A DNA stretch of 64,000 nucleotides, from positions 1-64,000 of the forward strand of contig JAPLOI010000018.1 of the NCBI GenBank assembly GCA_026400815.1, read 5' to 3'. The DNA is from Alphaproteobacteria bacterium. GTDB taxonomy: Bacteria; Pseudomonadota; Alphaproteobacteria; Acetobacterales; Acetobacteraceae. The notes under the pieces were generated by a model. It saw only the letters and a program-made list of their open reading frames with translations. It searched no databases and had not been told where the DNA came from. Positions 34,255 to 43,560 of the stretch are shown here, piece after piece (the first letter of the stretch is position 1; every line of letters starts with the position of its first letter). The translations under genes were made by a program, and so were the position numbers.

Positions 34255-36411
34255 ATGGCGGAAGCCAAGCCCTTCCTCTCCGCCGCCTGGTATCGCGTTC
34301 GCCACCTGCGGCCGCGCCTGCGCGAGCACGCCGAGGTGCGCCTGCACCGCTACCGCGGCGCGCCGTGGTATGTGCTGACGGATCCCCTCACCGGCCGTGT
34401 CCACCGCCTTGCCCCGCCTGCCTGGGCGCTCATCGCAGCACTCGACGGCAGCCGCACGGTGGACGAGGTCTGGACCGAGATCTCCGCCACCCAGGGCGAG
34501 GCGGCACTCGGGCAAGACCAGGTGATCGCCCTGCTCGGCCAGCTCCACGCCGCCGACCTGCTGCAAGGCGATGCCCCACCCGACACGCACGAGATCTTCG
34601 AGCGCCACGGCCGCCTCGCCCGCCGGAAGTTCACGCAAAACCTGCTGAACCCGATGGCGCTGCGCTTCCGGCTGTGGAACCCGGACCGCTTCCTCACCCG
34701 GCTGTTGCCCCTGGTCGGCCCCCTGTTCAGCCGCTGGGGCTTCGCGCTGTGGCTGGCGCTGGTCGGGTCGGCCACCGTTCTGGTCGCGCAATACTGGCCG
34801 GACCTCACCGCCCATCTCGGCGACCGGCTGCTGGCGGAAGGCAACCTGCTGCTGCTTGCCGTGATCCTGCCGGCCATCAAGCTGCTGCATGAACTCGGCC
34901 ACGGCTTCGCCGTCAGGCGCCGCGGTGGTGCGGTGCACGACATGGGCGTGATGTTCCTGGTGCTGCTGCCGCTGCCCTATATCGACGCCTCCGCCGCCTC
35001 CGGCTTCCGTTCGCGCTGGGACCGGGTGGTGGTGGGGGCCGCCGGCATGATGGTGGAACTGGCCATCGGCGCGCTGGCCACCTTCGCCTGGGTCGCCATC
35101 GAGCCCGGCTTCGCCCGCTCCATCGCCTTCAACGTGATGCTCGCTGCCGGCGCCACCACCATCCTGTTCAACGCCAACCCGCTGATGCGCTACGACGGGT
35201 ACTACATGCTGGCCGACGCGATCGAGATCCCCAACCTCGCCCAGCGCGCCACGCAGTATTGGGGCCAGCTGGTCGAAACCCACCTCTTCGCCACCCCGCC
35301 GCAGCAGGCCCACCCGCACACCCCGGGCGAGCGCGCCTGGTTCCTGTTCTACGCGCCCACCGCCTGGCTCTACCGCCAGGGGGTGATGCTCTCCATCGCG
35401 CTCTTCCTGGCCGGCGAGTATTTCACCATCGGAATGGCACTCGCCCTCTGGACCCTGGCCACCGGCCTCGTGTTGCCGATGGCCAAGATGCTGCGCCACG
35501 TCGTCGCCAGCCCGCGCCTGCGCCGCCACCGCACCCGCGCCGTGGCCCTCACCTTCGGCGCCATCGCCGGCCTCGCCGCGCTGCTTCTGCTGGTGCCCGC
35601 ACCGCTGCACACCTCGGCACAAGGCGTGGTCTGGCTGCCGGAAGCCGCCATCGTCCGCGCCGGCACCGATGGTGTCGTCACCCGCCTGCTCGCCACCCCC
35701 GGCACCGCGCTCTCCGCCGGCGACCCCGTGAGCGAAAGCGAAGACCCCTTCCTGGCCGCCCGCCTCGCCCGCGCCCGCGCCCGCGTTGCCGAATTCGAAG
35801 CCCGCCTGCCCGCCGAGCGCTTCACCAACCGCGTGGAAGCCGCCATCACCGAAACCGAGCTGGCCCAGGCCCGCGCCGAGCTGGCGCACGAACAGCGCCG
35901 CCAGGCCAACCTCGTCGCCCGCGCCCGCGCCGCCGGCACGCTGGCCATCGCCCGCCCCGCCGACCTGCCCGGCCGATACCTCAAGGAAGGCGAGATCCTC
36001 GCCTATGCGCTGCCGCCGGACGGCCCGCGCATCATTCGCGCCGCCATCCCGCAGGACGACATCGACCTCGTGCGCAGCCGACTCCTCTCCGTGCAGGTGA
36101 AGCTCGCTGGCCACCTCGCCGAGGCTCTGCCCGCCCGCCTCGTGCGCGAAGTCCCTGGCGGGCGCGACGAACTCCCCAGCCGGGCGCTCGCCACCACCGG
36201 CGGCGGCGCATTCGCCCCGCACCCGCGAGACCCCGACGGGCTGCGGACCCTGGCCCGCGTCTTCCAGGTGGACATCGAACTCCCCCCCGGCACGCCCGCT
36301 GAGGCCTTCGGCGCCCGCGCCCATGTCCGGTTCGAACACGCCTGGGAGCCGCTCGGCGACCAGATCTGGCGCCGCCTGCGCCAACTCCTGCTCACACGCC
36401 TGCAGGCATGA
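34255..36411 (+). CDS. PqqD-like / M50 metalloprotease / HlyD-like fusion protein
   Basis: This 718-residue polytopic protein has a PqqD-like peptide-chaperone domain at about 38-105 (TGRVHRLAPPAWALIAALDG), then an M50 site-2-protease core. The zinc motif is HELGH (212-216) within a TM helix, and the third-ligand motif NPLMRYDGYY is at 308-317, followed by further TMs to about 448. The C-terminus is HlyD-like, with a barrel-sandwich at 456-495 and a coiled coil at 500-560. It is related to the YydH-type 'peptide zinc metalloprotease' family. It could cleave or pull cargo while linked to the adaptor. It starts 3 bp after the GAF-HlyD gene and overlaps the SecA-like gene by 4 bp (ATGA, 36408-36411). 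Confidence 0.85.
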   Translation: MAEAKPFLSAAWYRVRHLRPRLREHAEVRLHRYRGAPWYVLTDPLTGRVHRLAPPAWALIAALDGSRTVDEVWTEISATQGEAALGQDQVIALLGQLHAADLLQGDAPPDTHEIFERHGRLARRKFTQNLLNPMALRFRLWNPDRFLTRLLPLVGPLFSRWGFALWLALVGSATVLVAQYWPDLTAHLGDRLLAEGNLLLLAVILPAIKLLHELGHGFAVRRRGGAVHDMGVMFLVLLPLPYIDASAASGFRSRWDRVVVGAAGMMVELAIGALATFAWVAIEPGFARSIAFNVMLAAGATTILFNANPLMRYDGYYMLADAIEIPNLAQRATQYWGQLVETHLFATPPQQAHPHTPGERAWFLFYAPTAWLYRQGVMLSIALFLAGEYFTIGMALALWTLATGLVLPMAKMLRHVVASPRLRRHRTRAVALTFGAIAGLAALLLLVPAPLHTSAQGVVWLPEAAIVRAGTDGVVTRLLATPGTALSAGDPVSESEDPFLAARLARARARVAEFEARLPAERFTNRVEAAITETELAQARAELAHEQRRQANLVARARAAGTLAIARPADLPGRYLKEGEILAYALPPDGPRIIRAAIPQDDIDLVRSRLLSVQVKLAGHLAEALPARLVREVPGGRDELPSRALATTGGGAFAPHPRDPDGLRTLARVFQVDIELPPGTPAEAFGARAHVRFEHAWEPLGDQIWRRLRQLLLTRLQA

Positions 36412-38408
36412 TCGCCGCCCGCCGCCGCGCGCCCGGCTTCGCCGCCGGCACCCCCTATCCGGAACAGCCGGACCCCAAGTGGAACCGGCTTGATGCCGCG
36501 CTCACCGCCGCCTGGTCCGGCCTCACCCGCCGCCCGCTGGCCCCCTGGCACCGCGCCAGCCTCGCCCGCTTCGCTGCCCAGGTGGAAGCCCTCGCCCCCA
36601 CCCTGGCCGACCTGCCCGACCTCGCCCTGCGCGACCGCGCGGACACTCTGCGCGCTCCCCTCATCCGCCACGGCCTGCGCCCGGATCTCGCCGCCGAAGC
36701 CTTCGCCCTGGCCCGCGAGGCCAGCCGCCGCGTCCTCGGCCTCCGCCACCACCCAGTCCAGCTCATGGGGGGTGCGGCCATGCTGCGCGGCGCGCTGGCG
36801 GAGATGGACACCGGCGAGGGCAAGACCATCACCGCCCTGCTCCCCTCCGTTGCCTTCGCGCTGGCCGGCCGCCCCGTTCACGTCGTCACCGTCAACGAAT
36901 ACCTCGCCGCCCGCGACGCCGAGCAGCTCCGCCCCGTGCTCGCCGCCCTTGGCATCACCACCGGCCTCGTGGTGCTCAACGACCCGCCCGAAGCCCACGC
37001 CGCCGCCTATGCCGCCGATGTCACCTACTGCACCAACAAGGACCTGGTGTTCGACTATTTGCGCGACCGCATGGCCCTCGGCGCCCGCCGCGCCCGCCCG
37101 CGCCTGCTGGTCGATGGCCTCATGGGCGGCCGCCCCGCCCCCCTCATGCTGCGTGGCCTGCACGTCGCCATCGTCGACGAAGCCGACAGCGTGCTGGTGG
37201 ATGAAGCCCGCACCCCCCTCATCCTCTCCGGCGGCGACGGCCCGGCCGAAACCGCCGAGTTCTACGCCGGCGCCCTCGATCTCACCGCACATCTCGAGCT
37301 GGGCCAAGACTACCGCCTGATCCCCGCCGAACGCTCCCTCCACCTCACCGACCAAGGCCGCGCCCGCCTCGCCACCCTGGCCGAAGGCCGTACCGGCCTC
37401 TGGGCCATCCGCCGCGCGCGGGAGGAACTGGCCGAACAGGCGCTTCAGGCCCGCCACTGGTACCACCGCGGCCAGCAATACGTCGTCGCCGAGGGCAAGG
37501 TGCAGATCGTGGACGAGTTCACCGGCCGCATCATGCCCGACCGCTCCTGGGAACGCGGCCTGCACCAGATGGTGGAAGCCAAGGAAGGCATGGAGATCAC
37601 CGGCCGCCGCTCCACCCTCTCGCGCATCACCTACCAGCGCTTCTTCCGCCGCTACTTCCACCTCTGCGGCATGACGGGCACCGCCGCCGAAATCGCCGAC
37701 GAGCTGCGCGCCGTCTATGCGCTCCGCGTGCTGCGCATCCCCACTCACCACCCCTCGCGCCGCCGCAACCTCGGCCTCACCATCCACGCCACCGAAGACG
37801 CGAAATGGGCGGCCATCGTCCGCAACGCTATCGAAAAGGTCTCCCAAGGCCGCGCCGTCCTCATCGGCACCCGCAGCGTCGCCGCCTCGCACCTCCTGGG
37901 CGAGAAACTCACCGCCGCCGGCCTCTCGCCCGAGGTGCTGAACGCCGAACGCCACGAGGAGGAGGCCGGCATCATCGCCCGCGCCGGCGCCCCCGGTCGC
38001 GTTACCGTCGCCACCAACATGGCCGGCCGCGGCACCGACATCAAACTCACGCCCGAGCTGCGCGACGCAGGTGGCCTGCACGTGATCCTGACCGAATTCC
38101 ACGAAAGTGCGCGCATCGACCGCCAGCTCTTCGGTCGCGGCGGCCGCCAGGGCGACCCCGGCACCTACGCCGCGATCGTCTCCCTGGAAGACGACATCTT
38201 CACCCGCTTCGTCCCACCCTCCTGGCGCGCCTCGCTGCGCGCTACCGCCCAAGCCAATGGCGGCACCCTGCCCGCCCGCCTCGCCCCGCTGCTGCGCCGC
38301 TGGGCCCAATCCGCCGCGGAACGCCTGAACGCCAGCACCCGCCGCAACACGCTGGCCAGTGATCAGCATCAGGAACGGATGCTCGCGTTCTCCGGGAGGG
38401 GGGAATAA
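36408..38408 (+). CDS. SecA-like ATPase paralogue (shortened)
   Basis: The 666-residue SecA homologue is about 230 residues shorter than housekeeping SecA. It has Walker A MDTGEGKT (133-140), DEAD (257-260) in VDEADSVLVDEARTPLILSG, the GMTGTA motif, TNMAGRGTDI and GRGGRQGDPG (arginine fingers), so the two-lobed motor is intact. The C-terminal zinc-binding SecB/lipid tail (CxCxnCH) and much of the wing/scaffold region are missing. The pairing with PqqD-M50-HlyD rather than SecY suggests an accessory motor for a dedicated exporter. It is translationally coupled to the M50 gene by ATGA overlap and followed by element copy 4. Confidence 0.9.
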   Translation: MIAARRRAPGFAAGTPYPEQPDPKWNRLDAALTAAWSGLTRRPLAPWHRASLARFAAQVEALAPTLADLPDLALRDRADTLRAPLIRHGLRPDLAAEAFALAREASRRVLGLRHHPVQLMGGAAMLRGALAEMDTGEGKTITALLPSVAFALAGRPVHVVTVNEYLAARDAEQLRPVLAALGITTGLVVLNDPPEAHAAAYAADVTYCTNKDLVFDYLRDRMALGARRARPRLLVDGLMGGRPAPLMLRGLHVAIVDEADSVLVDEARTPLILSGGDGPAETAEFYAGALDLTAHLELGQDYRLIPAERSLHLTDQGRARLATLAEGRTGLWAIRRAREELAEQALQARHWYHRGQQYVVAEGKVQIVDEFTGRIMPDRSWERGLHQMVEAKEGMEITGRRSTLSRITYQRFFRRYFHLCGMTGTAAEIADELRAVYALRVLRIPTHHPSRRRNLGLTIHATEDAKWAAIVRNAIEKVSQGRAVLIGTRSVAASHLLGEKLTAAGLSPEVLNAERHEEEAGIIARAGAPGRVTVATNMAGRGTDIKLTPELRDAGGLHVILTEFHESARIDRQLFGRGGRQGDPGTYAAIVSLEDDIFTRFVPPSWRASLRATAQANGGTLPARLAPLLRRWAQSAAERLNASTRRNTLASDQHQERMLAFSGRGE

Positions 38409-38412
38409 GAGA

Positions 38413-38532
38413 GGCGTTCTTTTTGTGAACAAAAAGAAGCAAAAAAACTTCATTCGTTTGATGCGGATGGGCCGAGCCCCTACGCACCCAATATCAAAAG
38501 TTTTTTGGTTCTTTTTTTCAAAAAAGAACCGC
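38413..38532. repeat. A/T-rich inverted-unit intergenic element, copy 4 (bidirectional terminator-like)
   Basis: Unit A palindrome TTCTTTTTGT-GA-ACAAAAAGAA lies at 38417-38426/38429-38438, followed by GCAAAAAAACTTCATTCG. The inverted unit GTTCTTTTTT-TC-AAAAAAGAAC lies at 38508-38529. It sits between convergent stops (SecA-like 38408, MDR 38537), 8 and 7 bp from them. The roughly 55-bp core differs from the other copies. Confidence 0.85.
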
Positions 38533-38536
38533 TTCC

Positions 38537-39526
38537 TTAAATCTCCCCGTTCGGCGCCACGAGGATCTTCCCGCCCTTCGCATCGCGCTGCGCATGCGCC
38601 ACCGCCTCGGCAATCCGCTCGATCGGGTAAACCTCCGCCACCGGCGCATCCAGCTTCCCCGCCAGCATCTCCGCGCCCAGCGCAGCAAAGATCGCGCGGA
38701 TCTCGGCCAGCGACCGCCGCCCCAGGAACCGCCCCAGCATGAAGCCGCTCAGCGTCACCCCCCGGAACATCAGGTCGTTCCGGTCGATCACCGGCTGCCC
38801 GCCGCTCATCGCGCCATAGGTCACCACCGCGCCGTCATCGGCCACGCAGGCGGCGATGCGCGACAACGCCTCGCCGCACACCGCATCGATGCCCAGCTTC
38901 ACGGGCGATCCACCCGTGGCCGCGGCCACACGCTCGGCCAGGTCCGGCCCATCCACCACGCAGGCATCCGCCCCCATCGCCTGCAACTCCGCGAACAGGC
39001 TTTCTCGCCGCACCACGTTCACGGTGCGAATGCCCTGCGCCCGGCCCAGCCGGATCACCAGCCGCCCCACCGCGGAATTGGCGACGTTCTGCACCACCCA
39101 ATCCCAGGCCGAGAGCTTCGTCACGTCGCTCAGCAGCAGCTGCGCCGTCGGCGGGTTGATCCGCAGCATCGCCGCCTGGCGCAGCGGAATACCCTTCGGA
39201 ATCGCGATCACGTCCTCGCCGCGCACAAGCCGTCGCTGCGTCCAGTTCTCGCGCTGCAGGTTGATCACGTGGTCGCCCACCGCCACGTGCGAAACACCGG
39301 CACCGACCGCGGCCACCCGCCCCACGCACTCCGCCCCCGGCGTGGCCGGCAGCGGCGGGCGCAGGCGGTAATGCCCGGTGCAGAACGCGATATCCGCGGG
39401 GTTGATCGGAAAGGCGAGCACATCGAACACCACCTCGCCCGGCCCCGGCGCGCCCACATCCGGCACCTCGTTGCACCGCACCACCTGCTCGGGCACGCCA
39501 TAGGCCGCCAGCTGCACCTGCTTCAT
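38537..39526 (-). CDS. Medium-chain reductase (trans-2-enoyl-CoA reductase/quinone reductase-like)
   Basis: The 329-residue MDR enzyme has INPADIAFCTGHYRLRPPLP (about 36-55) and PGAECVGRVAAVGAGV, followed by an NVANSAVGRLVIRLGRAQG cofactor segment (about 147-165). The loop NSAVGR and the overall pattern are closest to MECR-type enoyl reductases. It lacks the structural zinc cysteines. It probably reduces an enoyl thioester or quinone with NADPH. It converges with the SecA-like operon and has no clear metabolic partner next to it. Confidence 0.85.
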   Translation of the reverse strand: MKQVQLAAYGVPEQVVRCNEVPDVGAPGPGEVVFDVLAFPINPADIAFCTGHYRLRPPLPATPGAECVGRVAAVGAGVSHVAVGDHVINLQRENWTQRRLVRGEDVIAIPKGIPLRQAAMLRINPPTAQLLLSDVTKLSAWDWVVQNVANSAVGRLVIRLGRAQGIRTVNVVRRESLFAELQAMGADACVVDGPDLAERVAAATGGSPVKLGIDAVCGEALSRIAACVADDGAVVTYGAMSGGQPVIDRNDLMFRGVTLSGFMLGRFLGRRSLAEIRAIFAALGAEMLAGKLDAPVAEVYPIERIAEAVAHAQRDAKGGKILVAPNGEI

Positions 39527-39636
39527 CTCGATCTACCTCCCTGTCCCGCCGAATGTGCGGCGCCGATCACGACACCTCAACCCCGATGGACGGCCGGCCG
39601 TGCCGCCGACATAGTCGCCCCAACCGGGAGACCCAA

Positions 39637-41208
39637 ATGCGCAAGATCGCCGCCCTGCTGCTTGCCCTTTTCGTAGCCCTGCCCGCCAGCGCCCAATCCG
39701 TGCTGCGCTACGCCCCCGCCGGCGACCTGCGGGTGCTCGATCCCATCTGGACCAGCGCCGCCATCACCGTCACCCACGCCCAGCTGGTGTACGACGTGCT
39801 GGTCACGCTCGATTCCAACCTCAAGCCCCGCCTGCAAATGGCCGAGAGCGTGGAAACCTCGCCCGACGGCCTCACCTGGACCTTCACCCTGCGCCCGGGC
39901 CTGGCCTTTCACGACGGCTCTCCCGTTCGCGCCCAGGATGTCGCCGCCTCCATCAAGCGCTGGGCGCGGCGCGTCACCACCGGCCAGGCCATGATGCCCC
40001 GCGTGGCTTCCATCGAGGCGGTGGACGCCCGCACCCTGCGCCTGCAACTCTCCAAGCCCTTCGGCCCGGTCATGGACGTGCTCGCCACCTCCGTCCTCGC
40101 CCCCTTCGTGATGCGCGAGCAGGAAGCCAACATCGACGCGTTCGAGCAGGTGAAAACCGTCATCGGCTCCGGCCCCTTCATCTGGGATGCCGCCGGCTAC
40201 CAGCCTGGCCACCGCGCCACCTACCGCCGCAACCCCGCCTACATCCCACGCGCCGAACCGGCCGATGGCTACGCCGGCGGCAAGGTGGTGAAGTTCGATG
40301 TGGTGGAATGGCGCTACCTGCCCGATCCCTCCACCGTCACCCAGGCGCTGATGAAGGGCGAGATCGACATGATCGACCCGCCCCAGGCCGACCTCATCCC
40401 CCTGCTGCGCGCCAACCGGGACATCACGGTGGAGGTGCTGAACAATGCTGGTGTCATCGGCACCATTCGCCCCAATTCCCTGGTGCCGCCCTTCAACCAC
40501 CCCAAGGCCCGCGCCGCCCTGCAGATGCTGATGGACCAGAAGCTCTACAACGAAGCCATCGCCAGCGAGCCCACCTATGCCGAGGAATGCTACGCCCTGT
40601 TCGTCTGCGGCACGCCATACGCCACCGATATCGCCACCGGGCCGTGGAAACAGGCCAGCCTGGAGCGTGCCAAGGCACTGCTGGCCGAAGCCGGCTACCG
40701 CGGCGAGCCGATCATCCTGCTGGATCCCGCCGATCAGGCCGATATCCACATGCTCGCCCTGATCACCGCCGACCAGCTGCGCCGCGCCGGCGTCAACGTC
40801 GTGGTGCAAACCATGGACTGGTCCACCATCCTCACCCGCCGCAACGTGAAGGAGCCGCCCTCACAGAACCCCAATGGCTGGCACCTCGCCTTCACCTTCT
40901 GGGGCGGCCTGTCGCTCTCCAGCCCGATCAGCAGCGCCCCGCTCGTCTCCCGCTGCGACGGCCGCAACCTCTATGGCTGGCCCTGCGACGAGACCCTGCA
41001 CAAGCTGATGAGCGAGGATTTCCTCGATGCCGCCACGCCGCAGGCGCAGATGCAGGTGATCGAAAAGATCCAAACCCGCTTCTACGAAACCTTCCCCTAC
41101 ATCGCCACCGGCATCATCCGCCGCCCCATGGCCCGCCGCGCGGATCTCGCCGGGCTGCCGCGCACGCAGTATCCGGTGTTCTGGAATGTGGAGCGGGTCC
41201 GCAGGTAG
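39637..41208 (+). CDS. ABC transporter substrate-binding protein, family 5
   Basis: The 523-residue periplasmic binding protein has signal peptide MRKIAALLLALFVALPASAQ, a DLRVLDPIWTSAAITVTHAQ start and WTFTLRPGLAFHDGSPVRAQ (about 90-109), followed by a VIGSGPFIW motif. It is similar in length and pattern to the protein at 12250-13803 (YDxLxxLDSxLxPxxQMAE, ADGYAGGKV vs ANYMAGGKV-like segments). Both lack adjacent permease and ATPase genes, so a shared transporter elsewhere may serve them. The ligand is unknown. Confidence 0.9.
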   Translation: MRKIAALLLALFVALPASAQSVLRYAPAGDLRVLDPIWTSAAITVTHAQLVYDVLVTLDSNLKPRLQMAESVETSPDGLTWTFTLRPGLAFHDGSPVRAQDVAASIKRWARRVTTGQAMMPRVASIEAVDARTLRLQLSKPFGPVMDVLATSVLAPFVMREQEANIDAFEQVKTVIGSGPFIWDAAGYQPGHRATYRRNPAYIPRAEPADGYAGGKVVKFDVVEWRYLPDPSTVTQALMKGEIDMIDPPQADLIPLLRANRDITVEVLNNAGVIGTIRPNSLVPPFNHPKARAALQMLMDQKLYNEAIASEPTYAEECYALFVCGTPYATDIATGPWKQASLERAKALLAEAGYRGEPIILLDPADQADIHMLALITADQLRRAGVNVVVQTMDWSTILTRRNVKEPPSQNPNGWHLAFTFWGGLSLSSPISSAPLVSRCDGRNLYGWPCDETLHKLMSEDFLDAATPQAQMQVIEKIQTRFYETFPYIATGIIRRPMARRADLAGLPRTQYPVFWNVERVRR

Positions 41209-41217
41209 GCCGCTCGC

Positions 41218-41802
41218 CTAGCTCCGCAGCGCCGCCTCCACCTGCGCCAGCACCGCGGCCAGCGCTGCGGTCTGTGCCTCCACCGCCTCGCGCGCGGAGG
41301 TGCCAGCCATCGGTGCCTCGGCGGTGAAGCGCCGCTGCAGCACCACCCGCGTCACTGGCGGCCGCTGGGCCAGAACCGTCACCCCCACAGCCACATGCGC
41401 CTGCCGCGTTGCCGGGATGGTCCACATCCCGGTCAGCTCGCCCTCCAGCACAAGGTCCGCTTCCACACGACTGCCAGAGGCAATCACGGCGCTGTACAGC
41501 CCGCTCGCCGCCAGCCAGCCGCGCACGGCCTCCTCCACGCCTTCGGCCGGCGGCGCCGCCCATTCCTCGTAGTAGTCGGTGCGGATGGAGCCATCGGCCT
41601 GCAGGCTCTGCAGCCCGCGCACATCCAGGCCCGGCCCCGCCCGCAGCCCGCGCACCAGCAGCACCGGCGCGCCCCGCCGCGGCTGGTCCACCCGGGCCCG
41701 CCGCGCCACCAGCGGCCATTGCCGCCGCTCCGCATAGGGCCGCTCCAGCGAACACCCCGCCAGCACCAGCGGCGCAGCCAACAGCATCCGGCGCAACATC
41801 AC
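41218..41802 (-). CDS. ABC-type transport auxiliary lipoprotein (PqiC/LptE-like, Mla-type system)
   Basis: The 194-residue lipoprotein has lipobox LAGC (Cys17) and the auxiliary-component pattern PVLLVRGLRAGPGLDVRGLQ followed by YYEEWAAPPAEGVEEAVRGW. It is anchored to the outer-membrane side and would accept or stabilise lipid from the MCE protein. It is the last gene of the minus-strand Mla-like operon; its start overlaps the MCE stop by 4 bp. Confidence 0.82.
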   Translation of the reverse strand: MMLRRMLLAAPLVLAGCSLERPYAERRQWPLVARRARVDQPRRGAPVLLVRGLRAGPGLDVRGLQSLQADGSIRTDYYEEWAAPPAEGVEEAVRGWLAASGLYSAVIASGSRVEADLVLEGELTGMWTIPATRQAHVAVGVTVLAQRPPVTRVVLQRRFTAEAPMAGTSAREAVEAQTAALAAVLAQVEAALRS

Positions 41803-42800
41803 GGCCTCTCTCTCGGCGGGGGAGCACTCAGCACCGAACCCGGGTTCCGCCGCAGCGTCTCGGTGGTGTCGCGCAGGCTGGCGGCCGCCGCCCTGGCATC
41901 GCGCAGCGCCGGCAGCAGTTCGGCCTGCGCATCCGCCGTGCCGTTGTTCACCCGGCGCACCGCCGTCTCCAGGCTGGTGATCAGCGCCGGCAGCCGCGTT
42001 ACCGCCTCGCTCAGCCGTTCCGCCGATTTTGTTGTCGCCGCAATCAGGTCCCTGCTCTGCTGCCCGCCCGCCAGGTTGCGCAGCGCCGCCACGGTCTCGC
42101 GCAGTTCGGTGACCAGGCCAGGAATATCGGCCGACTCCGCGCCACCACGCACCGCCTTCAACAGCAGCGCCGCCTCGGACAGGGTCTGGCGCAACTCGCC
42201 ACCGCCGATCTGCCCGCGCGCATCATCCAGCAGGCCCTGCAGCGAATTCGCCAAGCGCAGCAGGTCCACGTCGCGCAGCTTCGCCGCGATTTCCTCGGCC
42301 GTGTCCTTCACCTGGCTGATTGTGCTGGGGGCCGAGGGGATCACCGGCAGCGACGGCTGCCACGTCACCGCCATCGGCCGGGCGCGATCCACATCGGTCA
42401 CGAAATCCAGCTCGATATAGACCAGCCCCGTGATCCCCTGCGCCGCCAGCCGCGTCCGCAGCCCGGCCCTTACCGCCGCCGCGGTCTCCGGCACCCGGCC
42501 CAGCTTCTCGGGGTCCACCACGAAGCGCACCACCACCAGCCGGTTGTTCACGTCCTGCACGCTGCCGCCGGATTCCGGATACGCGGCCGAGGCCAGCAGC
42601 ATCTCCGTCACCTGCCCCAGCCGCACGCCGCGGAACCGTATCGGAGATCCCACATCCATGCCCTGCACGGTCTCGCGGAAATAGGTCTCGAAATGCAGCC
42701 CGTCCGAAACCCGGTTGCGGCTCAGGAACAGTACCAGCGCCACAGCCAGCCCCAGGCTGCCCAGCAGCATCAGCCCCACGCGCAGATGGGTGACATTCAT
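41799..42800 (-). CDS. MCE-family (MlaD-like) lipid-binding protein
   Basis: The 333-residue protein has an N-terminal anchor helix (about 7-24), then an MCE domain (about 35-115, with YFRETVQGMDVGSPIRFRGV and GQVTEML). It has a long helical C-terminal region (150-320) rich in Leu/Ala that would form a tunnel needle. It binds phospholipid in the periplasm and works with the MlaE/MlaF pair encoded upstream. It overlaps the ATPase gene by 4 bp (42797-42800). Confidence 0.9.
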   Translation of the reverse strand: MNVTHLRVGLMLLGSLGLAVALVLFLSRNRVSDGLHFETYFRETVQGMDVGSPIRFRGVRLGQVTEMLLASAAYPESGGSVQDVNNRLVVVRFVVDPEKLGRVPETAAAVRAGLRTRLAAQGITGLVYIELDFVTDVDRARPMAVTWQPSLPVIPSAPSTISQVKDTAEEIAAKLRDVDLLRLANSLQGLLDDARGQIGGGELRQTLSEAALLLKAVRGGAESADIPGLVTELRETVAALRNLAGGQQSRDLIAATTKSAERLSEAVTRLPALITSLETAVRRVNNGTADAQAELLPALRDARAAAASLRDTTETLRRNPGSVLSAPPPRERP

Positions 42801-43558
42801 GCCGCCCCCGCCTCCTTGGGCATTTCGCGATGGAAGAAGGCCCGCACCGTGGGGTGCACTCTCTCCTCGCGCAGCTTGCGCGGGTCCCCCTCGGCGATCA
42901 CGCCCTTCGCTGCGCGGTCGAGCATGAGGCAGCGATCCGCGATCGCCAGGATGGAGGCCAGCTCATGGGTCACAACCACGAACGTAGTCCCGAGATCGCG
43001 CCGAAGGTCAAGGATCAGCTGGTCCAGCCCGGCCGAGGTCACCGGGTCCAGCCCGGCGGAGGGCTCGTCCAGGAACAGCAGCGGCGGGTCCAGCGCCAGC
43101 GCGCGTGCGATCGCCGCCCGCTTGGCCATGCCGCCGGAAATCTCCGCCGGCATCGCGCGCCCGAAATCGCCCAGGCCCACCAGCCCCAGCTTCACCTGCG
43201 CCACCCGCGCGCAGGCCTCCGGCGGCAGGTCGGTATAGACCTGCAGCGGCAGCATCACGTTCTCCAGCAGTGTCATGGAGCCGAACAACGCACCGGCCTG
43301 GAACATCACCCCGATACGCGTCAGCACATCGCCGCGATCGGCATACATGTCCTGCCCCAGCACCCGGACATGGCCCTCGCTGGGCGCCAGCAACCCGATG
43401 ATCTGGCGCAGCAAAGTGGATTTGCCGCAGCCGGAGCCGCCCAGGATCACAAACACCTCGCCACGCAGGATCGTGGCGGAAACGTCGCGGAAGATCACCC
43501 GCCCGCCAAAGGCCTGCGCCACGCCCTCTATCTCAACGGCGGCCGCCCGTTCCGCCAC
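42797..43558 (-). CDS. ABC transporter ATPase, MlaF-like
   Basis: The approximately 253-residue ATPase has Walker A GGSGCGKST (about 40-48), signature ISGGMAKRAAIARAL and Walker B LLFLDEPSAGLDPVTS. It energises lipid transport by the MlaE permease. There is no ATG; GTG 43558 (VAERAAAVEI) lies 2 bp after the permease stop and has GGGGTGG upstream, while GTG 43567 would overlap that stop. The ISGG loop instead of LSGG is typical of the MlaF branch. Confidence 0.88.
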   Translation of the reverse strand: MAERAAAVEIEGVAQAFGGRVIFRDVSATILRGEVFVILGGSGCGKSTLLRQIIGLLAPSEGHVRVLGQDMYADRGDVLTRIGVMFQAGALFGSMTLLENVMLPLQVYTDLPPEACARVAQVKLGLVGLGDFGRAMPAEISGGMAKRAAIARALALDPPLLFLDEPSAGLDPVTSAGLDQLILDLRRDLGTTFVVVTHELASILAIADRCLMLDRAAKGVIAEGDPRKLREERVHPTVRAFFHREMPKEAGAA

Positions 43559-43560
43559 CG

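Noticed and set aside
32446-36384. A 1312-codon open frame on the minus strand
   Set aside because: It is antisense to the GAF-HlyD and M50 genes, whose domains and motifs are clear. Its Gly/Gln/His-rich composition is the usual by-product of GC-rich third positions.
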